Assembly (NCBI RefSeq): GCF_003072125.1 | Contig: NZ_QCYH01000012.1 | Span: 1 to 64,000 of the forward strand | DNA length: 64,000 bases | Reading direction: 5' to 3' | Source of the DNA: Pelagivirga sediminicola | GTDB lineage: Bacteria; Pseudomonadota; Alphaproteobacteria; Rhodobacterales; Rhodobacteraceae | Shown: one piece after another, positions 25,263 through 34,000 of the stretch | Layout of the letters: every line of letters starts with the position of its first letter | Numbering within the stretch: position 1 is the first letter of the stretch | Translations under genes and position numbers: made by a program | The notes under the pieces: model-generated | The model's input: the letters and a program-made list of their open reading frames with translations, nothing else | Told to the model about the DNA's origin: nothing | Database searches by the model: none

Positions 25263-27395
25263 ATGACCAACCCCAAATCCAGATCAGCTATCAAGCCCAA
25301 GGCCGCCGTGACCACCGCCCTGCCTGAGGCGGAATCGCAAATGGTCCCGCTGAACAAGCTGGTGCTCAGCCCGAAGAACGTCCGCAAGACATCAGCCACC
25401 GAGGCCGAAGATGCCGAACTCTATGCCAGCATCAAGGAGACCGGACTGAAACAGAACCTCATTGTCCACAAGATGGGTGCAAAGTTCCATGTTCATGCCG
25501 GCGGGCGGCGTCTCGCAGCACTTAACAAGCTGGCTGAGGACAAGATCATCAAGCCCGACCATCCGGTCTCCTGCTCGGTCGAGGAATCCGATCAGGCGGA
25601 AGACACGTCCGCTGCCGAAAACATGGTGCGCGTGGCGATGCATGGAGCCGATCAGTTCGGGGCTTTTGCCGCTCTGCGCAAAAAGGGGCGCACCGAAGAT
25701 CAGATCGCAAAGCAGTTCGGGATTACAAACGATCTCGTCCGCCGCCGCCTAAAGCTTGCCAGTGTCGCACCGGACCTCATGCAGCTGTTCCGCGACGGTG
25801 AGATGTCGCTCGATTGCGTCATGGCGTTCACACTGACCGACGATCATGCGCGTCAGGTTGAGGCTTGGGAAGCGGTCAAGCAACATTACAGTCCGTCGCC
25901 GCATTCGATCCGAAACCATCTGACCCAGAAATCCTATTCGGGGTCGTCCAAACTCGCCCTCTTCGTCGGAATCGACGCCTACAAAGAGGCGGGTGGATCG
26001 GTCATTGAGGACCTCTTTTCTGAGCGCGACGCTATGCATCTGGAGGATCCAAATCTGCTCGAGAGCCTGGCGCAGGACAAACTTCAGGGGCTGGCGGATG
26101 AGGCCGCCAAGATCTGGAAATGGACCGAGGCGCATCTGGAGACCGACTACGATAGCTTTCGCCCCTATGGGCGAGTCTATCCCAAACCGCTCGATCCCGA
26201 TCCTGACCTCGCGACCGAACTTGCCACATTGCAGGAGCGCCAGGACGCCTTGGAAAGCAATTATGATGAGGCGACGTGGACAGAGGAGCAACAGGCGGAA
26301 GAAGACCGGATCTGGAATCGCATCCGCGAAATCGAGACGATCGAAGAGGCCAACGTCGCTTATACCGACGACGACTACAGGATCGCCGGATGTGTCGTGA
26401 CGATCAGTCACAATGGCGAGCCGCGCCTGGAAACCGGATTGGTGCGACCAGAAGACATTCCCAGACCAGCTGAAACAATTGCGGCGGATGACGGGGATAG
26501 CGAAACATCTGACGAAGATGGCTGCATTCCCGCAGGACCAGCGATTGAACTTCCCGCCACGATGCGTCGTCCGGACATGCCAGTCGATGCGACGACCGCA
26601 GCCCGCAAGGCACAGGGTATTCCGCAATCACTCGCTGACGATCTGCGGGCCACGCGTCATCAGATCCTGCGGGCGCATTTGGCGGCTGACTACAGCGCAG
26701 CCTATGATGCCATGCTCTACACGATGGCACGGGGCGTGTTCGGGCGCAGCGGCATTGGTGCACCACTGGACGTTTCGCTCCGGCCCGCGATGACGACGGG
26801 ATCGCGCGAGGTCCTCAAGGACACCGTTGCGGCGCGCATGCTTGACGCGCTCAATGACGGTCTCAACCTTGCCTGGATGGAGGCTAAAGCGCCGAAAGAT
26901 ATCGAACAATTGTTGGCGCTTCCGGAACGCGACAAGCAGGCGATCTTTGCCTGGTGTGCGGCCTATGCGCTCAACCAGCAGCTTGCCAACGATACCGGTG
27001 CAACCGTTGTGATCGAAGCGATCGGTTCCCGTCTCAACGTGGATGTTGCCGCCTGCTGGCGTCCGACGGCGGATAGCTATTGGGGTCGTGTGAAAAAAGA
27101 CCACGCGTTTGAGACGGCAAAGGCGCTGATCGACGACCGCTGGGCTGACGACAAGTCGGGTTTGCGCAAGGCGGAGATCGCAAAATCCATGGAGCAGGCG
27201 TTCTGCGACACACCGCAAGAGGCCGCCGGTCTGACAGCGGAGACCGCTACGAAGACATCTCGCTGGCTTCCAGACGGAATGGCGTTTGGCGAAGCGGAGA
27301 CTGATCACGCGACACCGGACTCGGATGAGGACGATGCCAAGGCGACTTCGGCGGGATCAGACGCCCTGCCCGCCTTCATGACCGACGCGGCCTGA
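25263..27395 (+). CDS. Large ParB/Srx-domain plasmid protein
   Basis: A 710-residue protein. The N-terminal ParB-type domain (about 28-125) has LVLSPKNVRK, the LKQNLIVH segment and AGGRRLAAL. A helix-turn-helix region follows (about 133-165, RTEDQIAKQFGITNDLVRRRLKLA). The C-terminal 400 residues, acidic around 330-440, contain no motif I can name. It lacks an adjacent ParA and is separate from the plasmid's repAB, so partitioning is not its obvious role; ParB-fold nucleases and CTP switches are alternatives. Similar long ParB-like genes are common on alphaproteobacterial plasmids next to a methyltransferase/helicase gene, as here. Start chosen at 25263 after the leader. Confidence 0.8.
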   Translation: MTNPKSRSAIKPKAAVTTALPEAESQMVPLNKLVLSPKNVRKTSATEAEDAELYASIKETGLKQNLIVHKMGAKFHVHAGGRRLAALNKLAEDKIIKPDHPVSCSVEESDQAEDTSAAENMVRVAMHGADQFGAFAALRKKGRTEDQIAKQFGITNDLVRRRLKLASVAPDLMQLFRDGEMSLDCVMAFTLTDDHARQVEAWEAVKQHYSPSPHSIRNHLTQKSYSGSSKLALFVGIDAYKEAGGSVIEDLFSERDAMHLEDPNLLESLAQDKLQGLADEAAKIWKWTEAHLETDYDSFRPYGRVYPKPLDPDPDLATELATLQERQDALESNYDEATWTEEQQAEEDRIWNRIREIETIEEANVAYTDDDYRIAGCVVTISHNGEPRLETGLVRPEDIPRPAETIAADDGDSETSDEDGCIPAGPAIELPATMRRPDMPVDATTAARKAQGIPQSLADDLRATRHQILRAHLAADYSAAYDAMLYTMARGVFGRSGIGAPLDVSLRPAMTTGSREVLKDTVAARMLDALNDGLNLAWMEAKAPKDIEQLLALPERDKQAIFAWCAAYALNQQLANDTGATVVIEAIGSRLNVDVAACWRPTADSYWGRVKKDHAFETAKALIDDRWADDKSGLRKAEIAKSMEQAFCDTPQEAAGLTAETATKTSRWLPDGMAFGEAETDHATPDSDEDDAKATSAGSDALPAFMTDAA

Positions 27396-27481
27396 CCAGT
27401 CACCAAACCATCAATACTCTGGATCGCTCCCAGCCCTCTGAAGGGTCGGGGGCGGTCCTGTCCGACTGTCGGGAAACCTCG

Positions 27482-27498
27482 GGCCGAATGGGTCGGCC
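27482..27498. promoter_or_regulatory. Hairpin in leader of DUF3768 gene
   Basis: GGCCGA (27482-27487) and TCGGCC (27493-27498) form a perfect 6-bp stem, 22 bases before the start codon of the DUF3768 gene. Could attenuate or stabilise the transcript. Confidence 0.35.
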
Positions 27499-27520
27499 GT
27501 TCCGGCACAGGAGAAAGACC

Positions 27521-27928
27521 ATGAACCACGAACCTCAAAGCGATGCCCCACATGCCGAAGACGACGTGACCAATCCCGCGACGGCCGCGATCATTGCAAA
27601 ACAGAACGATGCGTTCCGAACGTCTATCACCGGATCTGTCAAATTGGCCGGTGTTCCGCCCGGTAAGCTCGTCATGACGGCAGGCATCGCTGCCCGGAGC
27701 GACGAATTCCGCACAGCTCTCATCGAAGCGCTCGTCGCCTTTGATGCCTTTGATGCCAACAGTGATCCCTACGGGCTGCACGAGATGGGCGTGCTCGTGG
27801 TCGAAGCTGAACGGGTCTGGTTCAAATTCGATCTCTATGACGAGAATTTTGAGTACGGCGCGGAGACACCGACCGATCCCGCGCGCACGCGCCGTGTTCT
27901 GACGCTTCTGTTCCCGTCCGAATACTGA
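27521..27928 (+). CDS. DUF3768 family protein
   Basis: A 135-residue cytosolic protein matching DUF3768: IAKQNDAFR near the N-terminus, then VMTAGIAARS, DPYGLHEMGVLVVE and VWFKFDLYDENFEYG. The family is found almost only on alphaproteobacterial plasmids and its function is unknown. GGAGAAAG lies eight bases before the ATG at 27521, which rules out an upstream ATG at 27488. A strong hairpin follows the stop. Confidence 0.85.
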   Translation: MNHEPQSDAPHAEDDVTNPATAAIIAKQNDAFRTSITGSVKLAGVPPGKLVMTAGIAARSDEFRTALIEALVAFDAFDANSDPYGLHEMGVLVVEAERVWFKFDLYDENFEYGAETPTDPARTRRVLTLLFPSEY

Positions 27929-27953
27929 ACCACGCAACTGCCTGGTGATATCT

Positions 27954-27981
27954 GGGCCGTCCTCATGATCGAGGACGGCCC
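27954..27981 (+). terminator. 11-bp perfect hairpin after DUF3768
   Basis: GGGCCGTCCTC (27954-27964), loop ATGATC, GAGGACGGCCC (27971-27981), followed by TTCCCC. Likely terminator. Confidence 0.72.
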
Positions 27982-28047
27982 TTCCCCGCTGACGGGTTTC
28001 ACAAGGGGCCGGATGGTCCGGTCCCGCCCGTCACGGAGGCCACGAAA

Positions 28048-28365
28048 ATGGCTAAACCCTGCGATTTCAAAGTTACCCTCTATCCCGCACACAAGGACGG
28101 CAACTTCGTTGTGACCAAATACGACCTCTTCGGCGGAACCTATCCGACCAAAGAGCTGACGGCGGCCGGGATGGGCGATCTTGTCGATCAGGTCACGCAT
28201 TTCGCGATGGAACATGGCGAGGGCTGCAACGCGTCGGTCCGCTGTCTGGCACCGCGCAAACCTCCCGGTTTCAGCAAGGCCACCGGAAACCTCTATTTCA
28301 ACCTCAGGACCAAGGAAGAGCTCGACGCTGAAGAATCACCAAAAGGTGAGAACGCCGCCGCCTGA
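28048..28365 (+). CDS. Conserved plasmid hypothetical protein
   Basis: A 105-residue soluble protein (MAKPCDFKVTLYPAHKDGNF...), with two-Cys segment GCNASVRCLAP near residue 62. No signal or membrane segment. I do not recognise a family. It has its own upstream GC-rich leader (CACGGAGGCC before the ATG) and its own terminator, so it is a single-gene unit within the conserved block. Confidence 0.7.
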   Translation: MAKPCDFKVTLYPAHKDGNFVVTKYDLFGGTYPTKELTAAGMGDLVDQVTHFAMEHGEGCNASVRCLAPRKPPGFSKATGNLYFNLRTKEELDAEESPKGENAAA

Positions 28366-28394
28366 CACGGGCAGGTCAAACGATCCGGCCCAAG

Positions 28395-28421
28395 GGCCCG
28401 CCAAGTATGGCGGGCCTTTTT
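28395..28421 (+). terminator. Rho-independent terminator
   Basis: GGCCCGCC (28395-28402), loop AAGTAT, GGCGGGCC (28409-28416), then TTTTT. The clearest intrinsic terminator in the window. Confidence 0.9.
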
Positions 28422-28448
28422 CGTTTCACACACAACCCTAGGAGCACG

Positions 28449-29030
28449 ATGATGGGCACCCCGATCCATGAAGAGACCTATCGCGATCACACGATCAAGA
28501 TCGTCCCCGATCCCGATCCGGAAAACCCGCGCGACTACGACAATCTCGGTACAATGTCCTGCTGGCACCGCCGTTACATGCTCGGTGACAAGCATGACCG
28601 CGAAGATCCGCGCGACCTGTTGGTCGATCTTTGCGGTCTGGATGGCGACACCGACCTGCCGATGAATGCGCTGATCGAGCGGGCGTCGAGGCGCGCCGTC
28701 ATCCTGCCGCTCTATCTCTATGATCACAGCGGTATCACCATGAACACGACGGGCTTTCACTGCCTTTGGGATTCCGGCCAGGTCGGCTATATCTATGTGA
28801 CGCTGGACGATATCCGCAAAGACTACGGCGTCACCCGCGTCTCAAAGAATTTGCGCACCAGGATCGCCGACCATCTGCGCCAGGAGGTCCAGACCTACGA
28901 CCATTATCTGACCGGCAATTGTTACGGATTCATCGTCGAAAAAGATGACGACGAGGTCGCGTCATGTTGGGGGTTTCTTGGCGACTATGACGGCTATTGC
29001 CTGGCTGAGGCCAAATCGTCGGTGAATTGA
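28449..29030 (+). CDS. Conserved plasmid hypothetical protein
   Basis: A 193-residue soluble acidic protein. Recognisable stretches include MSCWHRRYMLGDKHD near the N-terminus, PLYLYDHSGITMNT and DSGQVGYIYVT in the middle and YLTGNCYGFIVE toward the C-terminus. Similar proteins occur on many plasmids and phages, with no known function that I can state. GGAGCACG lies just upstream of the ATGATG start. Confidence 0.75.
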   Translation: MMGTPIHEETYRDHTIKIVPDPDPENPRDYDNLGTMSCWHRRYMLGDKHDREDPRDLLVDLCGLDGDTDLPMNALIERASRRAVILPLYLYDHSGITMNTTGFHCLWDSGQVGYIYVTLDDIRKDYGVTRVSKNLRTRIADHLRQEVQTYDHYLTGNCYGFIVEKDDDEVASCWGFLGDYDGYCLAEAKSSVN

Positions 29031-29083
29031 CACGGCCCGTGCGCGTCGCCTGGGGGGCTGCCCGCCACAAAGAGCAAAAGGCG

Positions 29084-29162
29084 GTTTGGGGAAGGGCAAG
29101 CCTTCCCCCTGTTTGAGAGAGAGTTTCCGGGAGGGCGTCACCCCGTTCCAAGGAGCCTCGCC
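29084..29162 (+). promoter_or_regulatory. Structured 5' leader, copy B
   Basis: Hairpin GGGGAAGG (29088-29095), loop GCAAG, CCTTCCCC (29101-29108), then GTTTGAGAGAGAG and a second GC hairpin (GGGAGGGCGTCACCCC-like) before AAGGAGCC and the start codon. The first hairpin plus GAGAGAGAG tract is nearly identical to copy C at 30936. Confidence 0.6.
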
Positions 29163-30827
29163 ATGAAGAACCCCACATCCTTTCACGCCTGCGTCGCCGA
29201 CGACGCCATTTCCAAAGTATCGCGCCTGTTCAACGCCACCCTCGACGATATCTTTGCCGAGCTCTTTCAGAATGCCCGACGGGCCGGTGCGACACAGATC
29301 TCCGTCAGCCAGATCGACTATCCTGACCTCGGCCCTGTCATCTGCCTGATCGACAACGGACCGGGCCTCAGCGATCCCAGAGACCTCTTCACTCTGGGGC
29401 AAAGCGCATGGGAGAATGACGTGCAGTCGATTGAAGACGCTGCCGGTATGGGGTTCTTCTCGCTGGCAGGTCGCCGCGTGCGGATCATCGCCCAGAAACA
29501 CGGCACGTGCCGGTCCTGGATGATAGACGCGGAGCCCGAGAGCTTCGGTGGAGAGGTTCCGATCACGTGTAGCGAGGGACCGCCGAACCATGATGGCACG
29601 ACGATCCTGATCGCCATCAAACCCAACGAGAGTTTTGTCCCGGCCGCCAACCACGCCGCGCGGTATCTGCCGATAGATGTGATGATCGATGGCGTCATCG
29701 CCTCGCGCAAGGATTTTCTGGCAGATGCCGAGTATATTGAGGAATGGAACGGCATCCGCATTGGCATCTACGAAAGCAGCACGGTCGGGTTCCGCAACAG
29801 CGAAATCATCAACTTCCATGGCGTAACATTGCATGCGCGATTGCCAAGCCTGTCCCAGGAATTCCACCGGACCTATTACGCGCGGCTGGATGTCACCCAT
29901 TGCGCAAGTCTCAAACTGGTTCTCCCGGCGCGAAAAGAGATCGTCGAAAACGCCTTCATGGACGATTTGCGCAACCATATCAGTCTGCTCTTCTATCAGC
30001 TGATCAAGGAGGCTGGGGCACATTCGCTTTCCTATGACAATTTCAGGCGCGCAGCCGCGCTTGGCATCGACCTGCTGCCAGCCGCGATGATGTTGCGTGA
30101 ATTCAAACCCAGCCATGCCGATCGTGATCAGACCAGTCTGGGTGCGGTCAAGACGATCACGGCCGACGATGTGATTTACGACAGTGAGGGCGGTGCGATT
30201 GAAGAACAGAACCTCGCCTATGCGCTCTCCGCGCAGCGTGTTGAAACTCGCCTCTATGATCCCAAGCCCGCATTCACGGGCTATGAGTGGTATGAACAGC
30301 TGACCCGACTTTCGGTCAAGGAATACCGCGTTATCGGTGACACAGACACTTTCTGTGTCGCGCCGGGCAAACGCCTCACCATGACCGAGCGGCCCGATCA
30401 GTTGGAAATCCAGTGCATCTTGGCGGACGCGACCTATTCCGAGGCGTGGACCCTGGCGACCGATTGGCTGATCTTTGGCGAGGACGATTGGGGGCTCGAT
30501 GACGTCGATATCGCGGTTACAAAATCTTCAAAGGCGACGAGCGCCGATCTGGTCGACTTTCTGGAACACGCGCTGTTCTGCCCATCTGACGATGCCGAGG
30601 CCGGGTCCTATGATCAACAAGAGCGCTGGTTCCGCGACGAGGCCGAGGACCTTGCGATCAACATGTTGGAAACGAGCCTTGACGCAGAAATCAATGCGAT
30701 CACCCGCGTCATAGATCGTGAGCTCTATTGGCTGCGCCGCCAGGATCAGATCATCACTGTCGAAATCGGCAAAGGCCGGATTGATGTCAGCGGTCTGAAT
30801 CCCCAACCAGTCGCGGCGACCGAATAG
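29163..30827 (+). CDS. GHKL-type ATPase of conserved plasmid block
   Basis: A 554-residue protein whose N-terminus is an Hsp90/MutL/histidine-kinase-type ATP-binding domain: FAELFQNARRAGA (N box, Glu33 and Asn37), DNGPGL (64-69), GMGFFSL (95-101) and DGTTI near residue 147. There is no J domain, MutL connector or kinase His box that I can see. The C-terminal 300 residues are of unknown type. MutL and Hsp90 relatives of this kind appear in MORC/defence-type systems, so a role in DNA handling or anti-phage function is possible but unproven. Preceded by the shared leader; followed by the helicase gene. Confidence 0.82.
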   Translation: MKNPTSFHACVADDAISKVSRLFNATLDDIFAELFQNARRAGATQISVSQIDYPDLGPVICLIDNGPGLSDPRDLFTLGQSAWENDVQSIEDAAGMGFFSLAGRRVRIIAQKHGTCRSWMIDAEPESFGGEVPITCSEGPPNHDGTTILIAIKPNESFVPAANHAARYLPIDVMIDGVIASRKDFLADAEYIEEWNGIRIGIYESSTVGFRNSEIINFHGVTLHARLPSLSQEFHRTYYARLDVTHCASLKLVLPARKEIVENAFMDDLRNHISLLFYQLIKEAGAHSLSYDNFRRAAALGIDLLPAAMMLREFKPSHADRDQTSLGAVKTITADDVIYDSEGGAIEEQNLAYALSAQRVETRLYDPKPAFTGYEWYEQLTRLSVKEYRVIGDTDTFCVAPGKRLTMTERPDQLEIQCILADATYSEAWTLATDWLIFGEDDWGLDDVDIAVTKSSKATSADLVDFLEHALFCPSDDAEAGSYDQQERWFRDEAEDLAINMLETSLDAEINAITRVIDRELYWLRRQDQIITVEIGKGRIDVSGLNPQPVAATE

Positions 30828-30935
30828 GGCTGGAGGCGGGGTAGCCGTCTGCTATCTCGCCATAAGGGCTGGAGAGCGACCCGCACGGGTTGCTCCCCCG
30901 CAATCCGGCGCAATGCTGCCGGTAAGAGCAAGGGG

Positions 30936-31019
30936 AGGGTTTTGGGAAGGGCAAGCCCTCCCCGGTGTGAGAGAGAGATCGTCGGGAAGGGTCGAAACCC
31001 TTCAACCCGGAGCTTTCCC
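30936..31019 (+). promoter_or_regulatory. Structured 5' leader, copy C
   Basis: GGGAAGGGCAAGCCCTCCC (30944-30962) folds as a hairpin, followed by GGTGTGAGAGAGAG, then hairpin GAAGGGTCGAAACCCTTC (30985-31002) and GGAGCTTTCCC at the start codon. The GAGAGAGAG tract and hairpin match copy B; the last element matches copy A. The 100 bases before it (30836-30935) also show GC-rich pairing potential. Confidence 0.6.
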
Positions 31020-34000
31020 ATGACTGATATCCCTGCTGAAATCACACCGTCGCGTGCCGCTTCCCTCCTTCAGGCGGCCAATCATCTTCTTCCGCATTTT
31101 GAACAGGGCAAGGCCCTCGATCAGGCCTGCGTCCGCGACGCCATGGAGATCGCCTTCGGTGGCACTGATACATCGGGTGCCTGGGTCTGGAAGGATGGAT
31201 ATGAGGCAGGCGAATGTGCGCAGATCCTGTTGCTGCTCAAATATGGCGCGCTGATGCGCCGCCAATGCGCCGCGCCCGCAAAGTTCTTGGGCGTAGTCGA
31301 AAAGGTTGCTGGCCTCGCATTGTCACACACCCGCCGCAGCGAGAGGTCGCAAAAGTTGCAGCAATTTTCGACGCCACTGCCCCTGGCTGCGATTGTCGCC
31401 GAGGCCGCGCAGATCCGGGAAGACGATGTGGTACTGGAACCCTCAGCCGGTACCGGCCTCCTGGCCATCTACGCACAATTGGCGGGCGCCGAACTTCACC
31501 TTAACGAAATCGATGAGACCCGCGCTGATCTGTTGAGCAGGCTTTTCCCGGATGCAGCCATAAGTCATCACGATGCCGGTTCTATAGATGATCGGCTTGA
31601 AGGGGGTATTACGCCCAATATCATCGTCATGAACCCGCCCTTCTCGGCCGCGCCCGGTGTCGAAGGCCGCTACAAACCCGCCATGGGCCAACATGTCCTC
31701 TCCTCATTGGACCGGTTGCAACCGGATGGTCGGTTGGTCGTTGTGTCCGGCGCAAACTTTTCACCGGCAAACACCGCGTTCCGATCCGCCTTCAAACGCA
31801 TCAGTGAGAGCGCGTCGATCCGGTTCTCCGCGCCGATCGCAGGCCGCGTCTATGCCCGCCACGGCACAACCACCGAAACCCGGCTCACGGTCATCGACAA
31901 GCGTGGCGGACTGACGCAAGATCAGAACGCCGCCTACCACGAACAGGCCGAAAGTTCGCAGGCGCTGCTGGCTCTGGTGCAGGCCCATTGCCCGTCACGA
32001 TTGGTGAATGATCGAGAGAACCAACCAACAGATCGGACAACGGCCCCTACCTCTTCCTCATCCGCGCGCTCGTCCTCAATCCAATCCTTGCGGGACAAAG
32101 CCCGCAGCCAGATACGTGCCAATGAGGCGGAAAAGGCCCGGCATCCGTTTGATCAGATGGAGGCGAGCGAGATCGCCTATCTGCCAAAGGTCTGGGCCGA
32201 GAAATCAACCCGGCTCACCGAAGCGCTCTATGAAGGCTATGAGGTCCAGTCGATCACGATCGAGAACGCCCAACCGCATCCAACCGCCCTTGTGCAATCG
32301 GCGGCCATGGCCTCGGTCGCCCCGCCCACGCCCTCTTACCGGCCTAAAATCCACGCATCCCTGATCACGGATGGCGCGCTGTCCGATGCGCAGCTTGAGA
32401 GCATCATCTATGCGGGCGAAGCCCATGAGCAACATCTTTCCAGCTGGTTTCGCCATGACGCCGAAGACCAGGGTCTCGTCGCCTGCGAGGCGGAATCTGA
32501 AAACGGATTTCAGCTGCGCAAAGGCTGGTTTCTGGGCGACGGCACGGGATGCGGCAAGGGTCGTCAGGTCGCAGGCATTATTCTCGACAACTGGCTACGC
32601 GGTCGAAAACGTGCGGTCTGGATCTCCAAATCCGATAAGCTCATTGAGGATGCAATACGCGACTGGACGGCCATCGGTGGGCGGGCAACTGACATCGTGC
32701 CCCTGTCGCGATTCAAGCAAGGTTCCGAGATCAGGTTTGAGCAAGGCATCCTCTTTGCCACCTATGCGACGCTGCGCACGGCCGAGCGTCAACAGGGCGA
32801 CATCCTCAAAGCCTCGCGGCTCGATCAGGTCACGGCCTGGCTTGGAAAAGACTTCGACGGTGTGATCGCGTTCGATGAGGCCCATGCCATGGCCAACGCC
32901 GCCGGTGAGAAGGGCAAGGAGGGCGGGCGGGGCGACAGGAAGGCGTCGCAACAGGGTCTGGCCGGCCTCAAACTGCAGAACCTCGTGCCCGATGCGCGCG
33001 TGCTTTACGTCTCGGCGACTGGCGCGACCATTGTGGGCAATCTTGCCTACGCCTCTCGCCTCGGTCTCTGGGCAACCGGAGATTCACCCTTTGCCACGCG
33101 CGAACAGTTTATCGCGGATATGGAGGCGGGCGGGATCGCGGCGATGGAGATTATTTCGCGCGACCTGAAAGCCCTCGGTCTCTATCTGGCGCGCTCCCTG
33201 TCCTATGAGGGCGTCGAATATGAAATGCTGGTGCATGAACTGACACCGGCACAGCGCGATATCTATGACAGCTACGCCGAGGCGTTCCAGGTGATCCATA
33301 CCAATCTGGAAGCGGCGCTCGAGGCAGTCGGCGTCACGGCAGACGGCAGCACGCTCAACGTTCAGGCGAAAGCTGCGGCGCGCTCTGCCTTTGAGAGCAA
33401 CAAGCAGCGTTTCTTCAACCATCTGATTACCGCGATGAAATGCCCGAGCGTGATAAAATCCATTGAGAGCGATCTTCAGAACGGCGCGTCGGCGGTTGTG
33501 CAAATCGTCTCGACGAGTGAGGCGTTGATGGAACGTCGGCTGGCGCAGATCCCGGCCTCTGAATGGCATGATCTGCATGTCGACATCACACCGCGCGAAT
33601 ATGTAGTCGACTATCTGATGCATTCTTTTCCGACCCAGCTGTTTGAACCCTACACGGATGAGGATGGCAATCTCAAATCCCGGCCGGCGCTTGATGGTGA
33701 CGGGAACCCGATCGAATGCCGCGAGGCTGCGCGCAAACGCGATGCCATGGTCGAACGGCTCGGAGCTTTGGCACCGGTGCAAGGCGCGCTGGATCAGATC
33801 TTCTGGCATTTCGGCAAGGATCAGGTCGCCGAGGTCACAGGACGTTCCCGGCGCATCGTCCGCACGCGGGATCAACGGTTGAAGGTCGAGAACCGGCCGG
33901 GGTCGTCCAACATCGGTGAGGCCCAGGCCTTCATGGATGATGCCAAGCGCATCCTGATTTTCTCGGACGCGGGCGGCACGGGGCGGTCCTACCATGCTGA

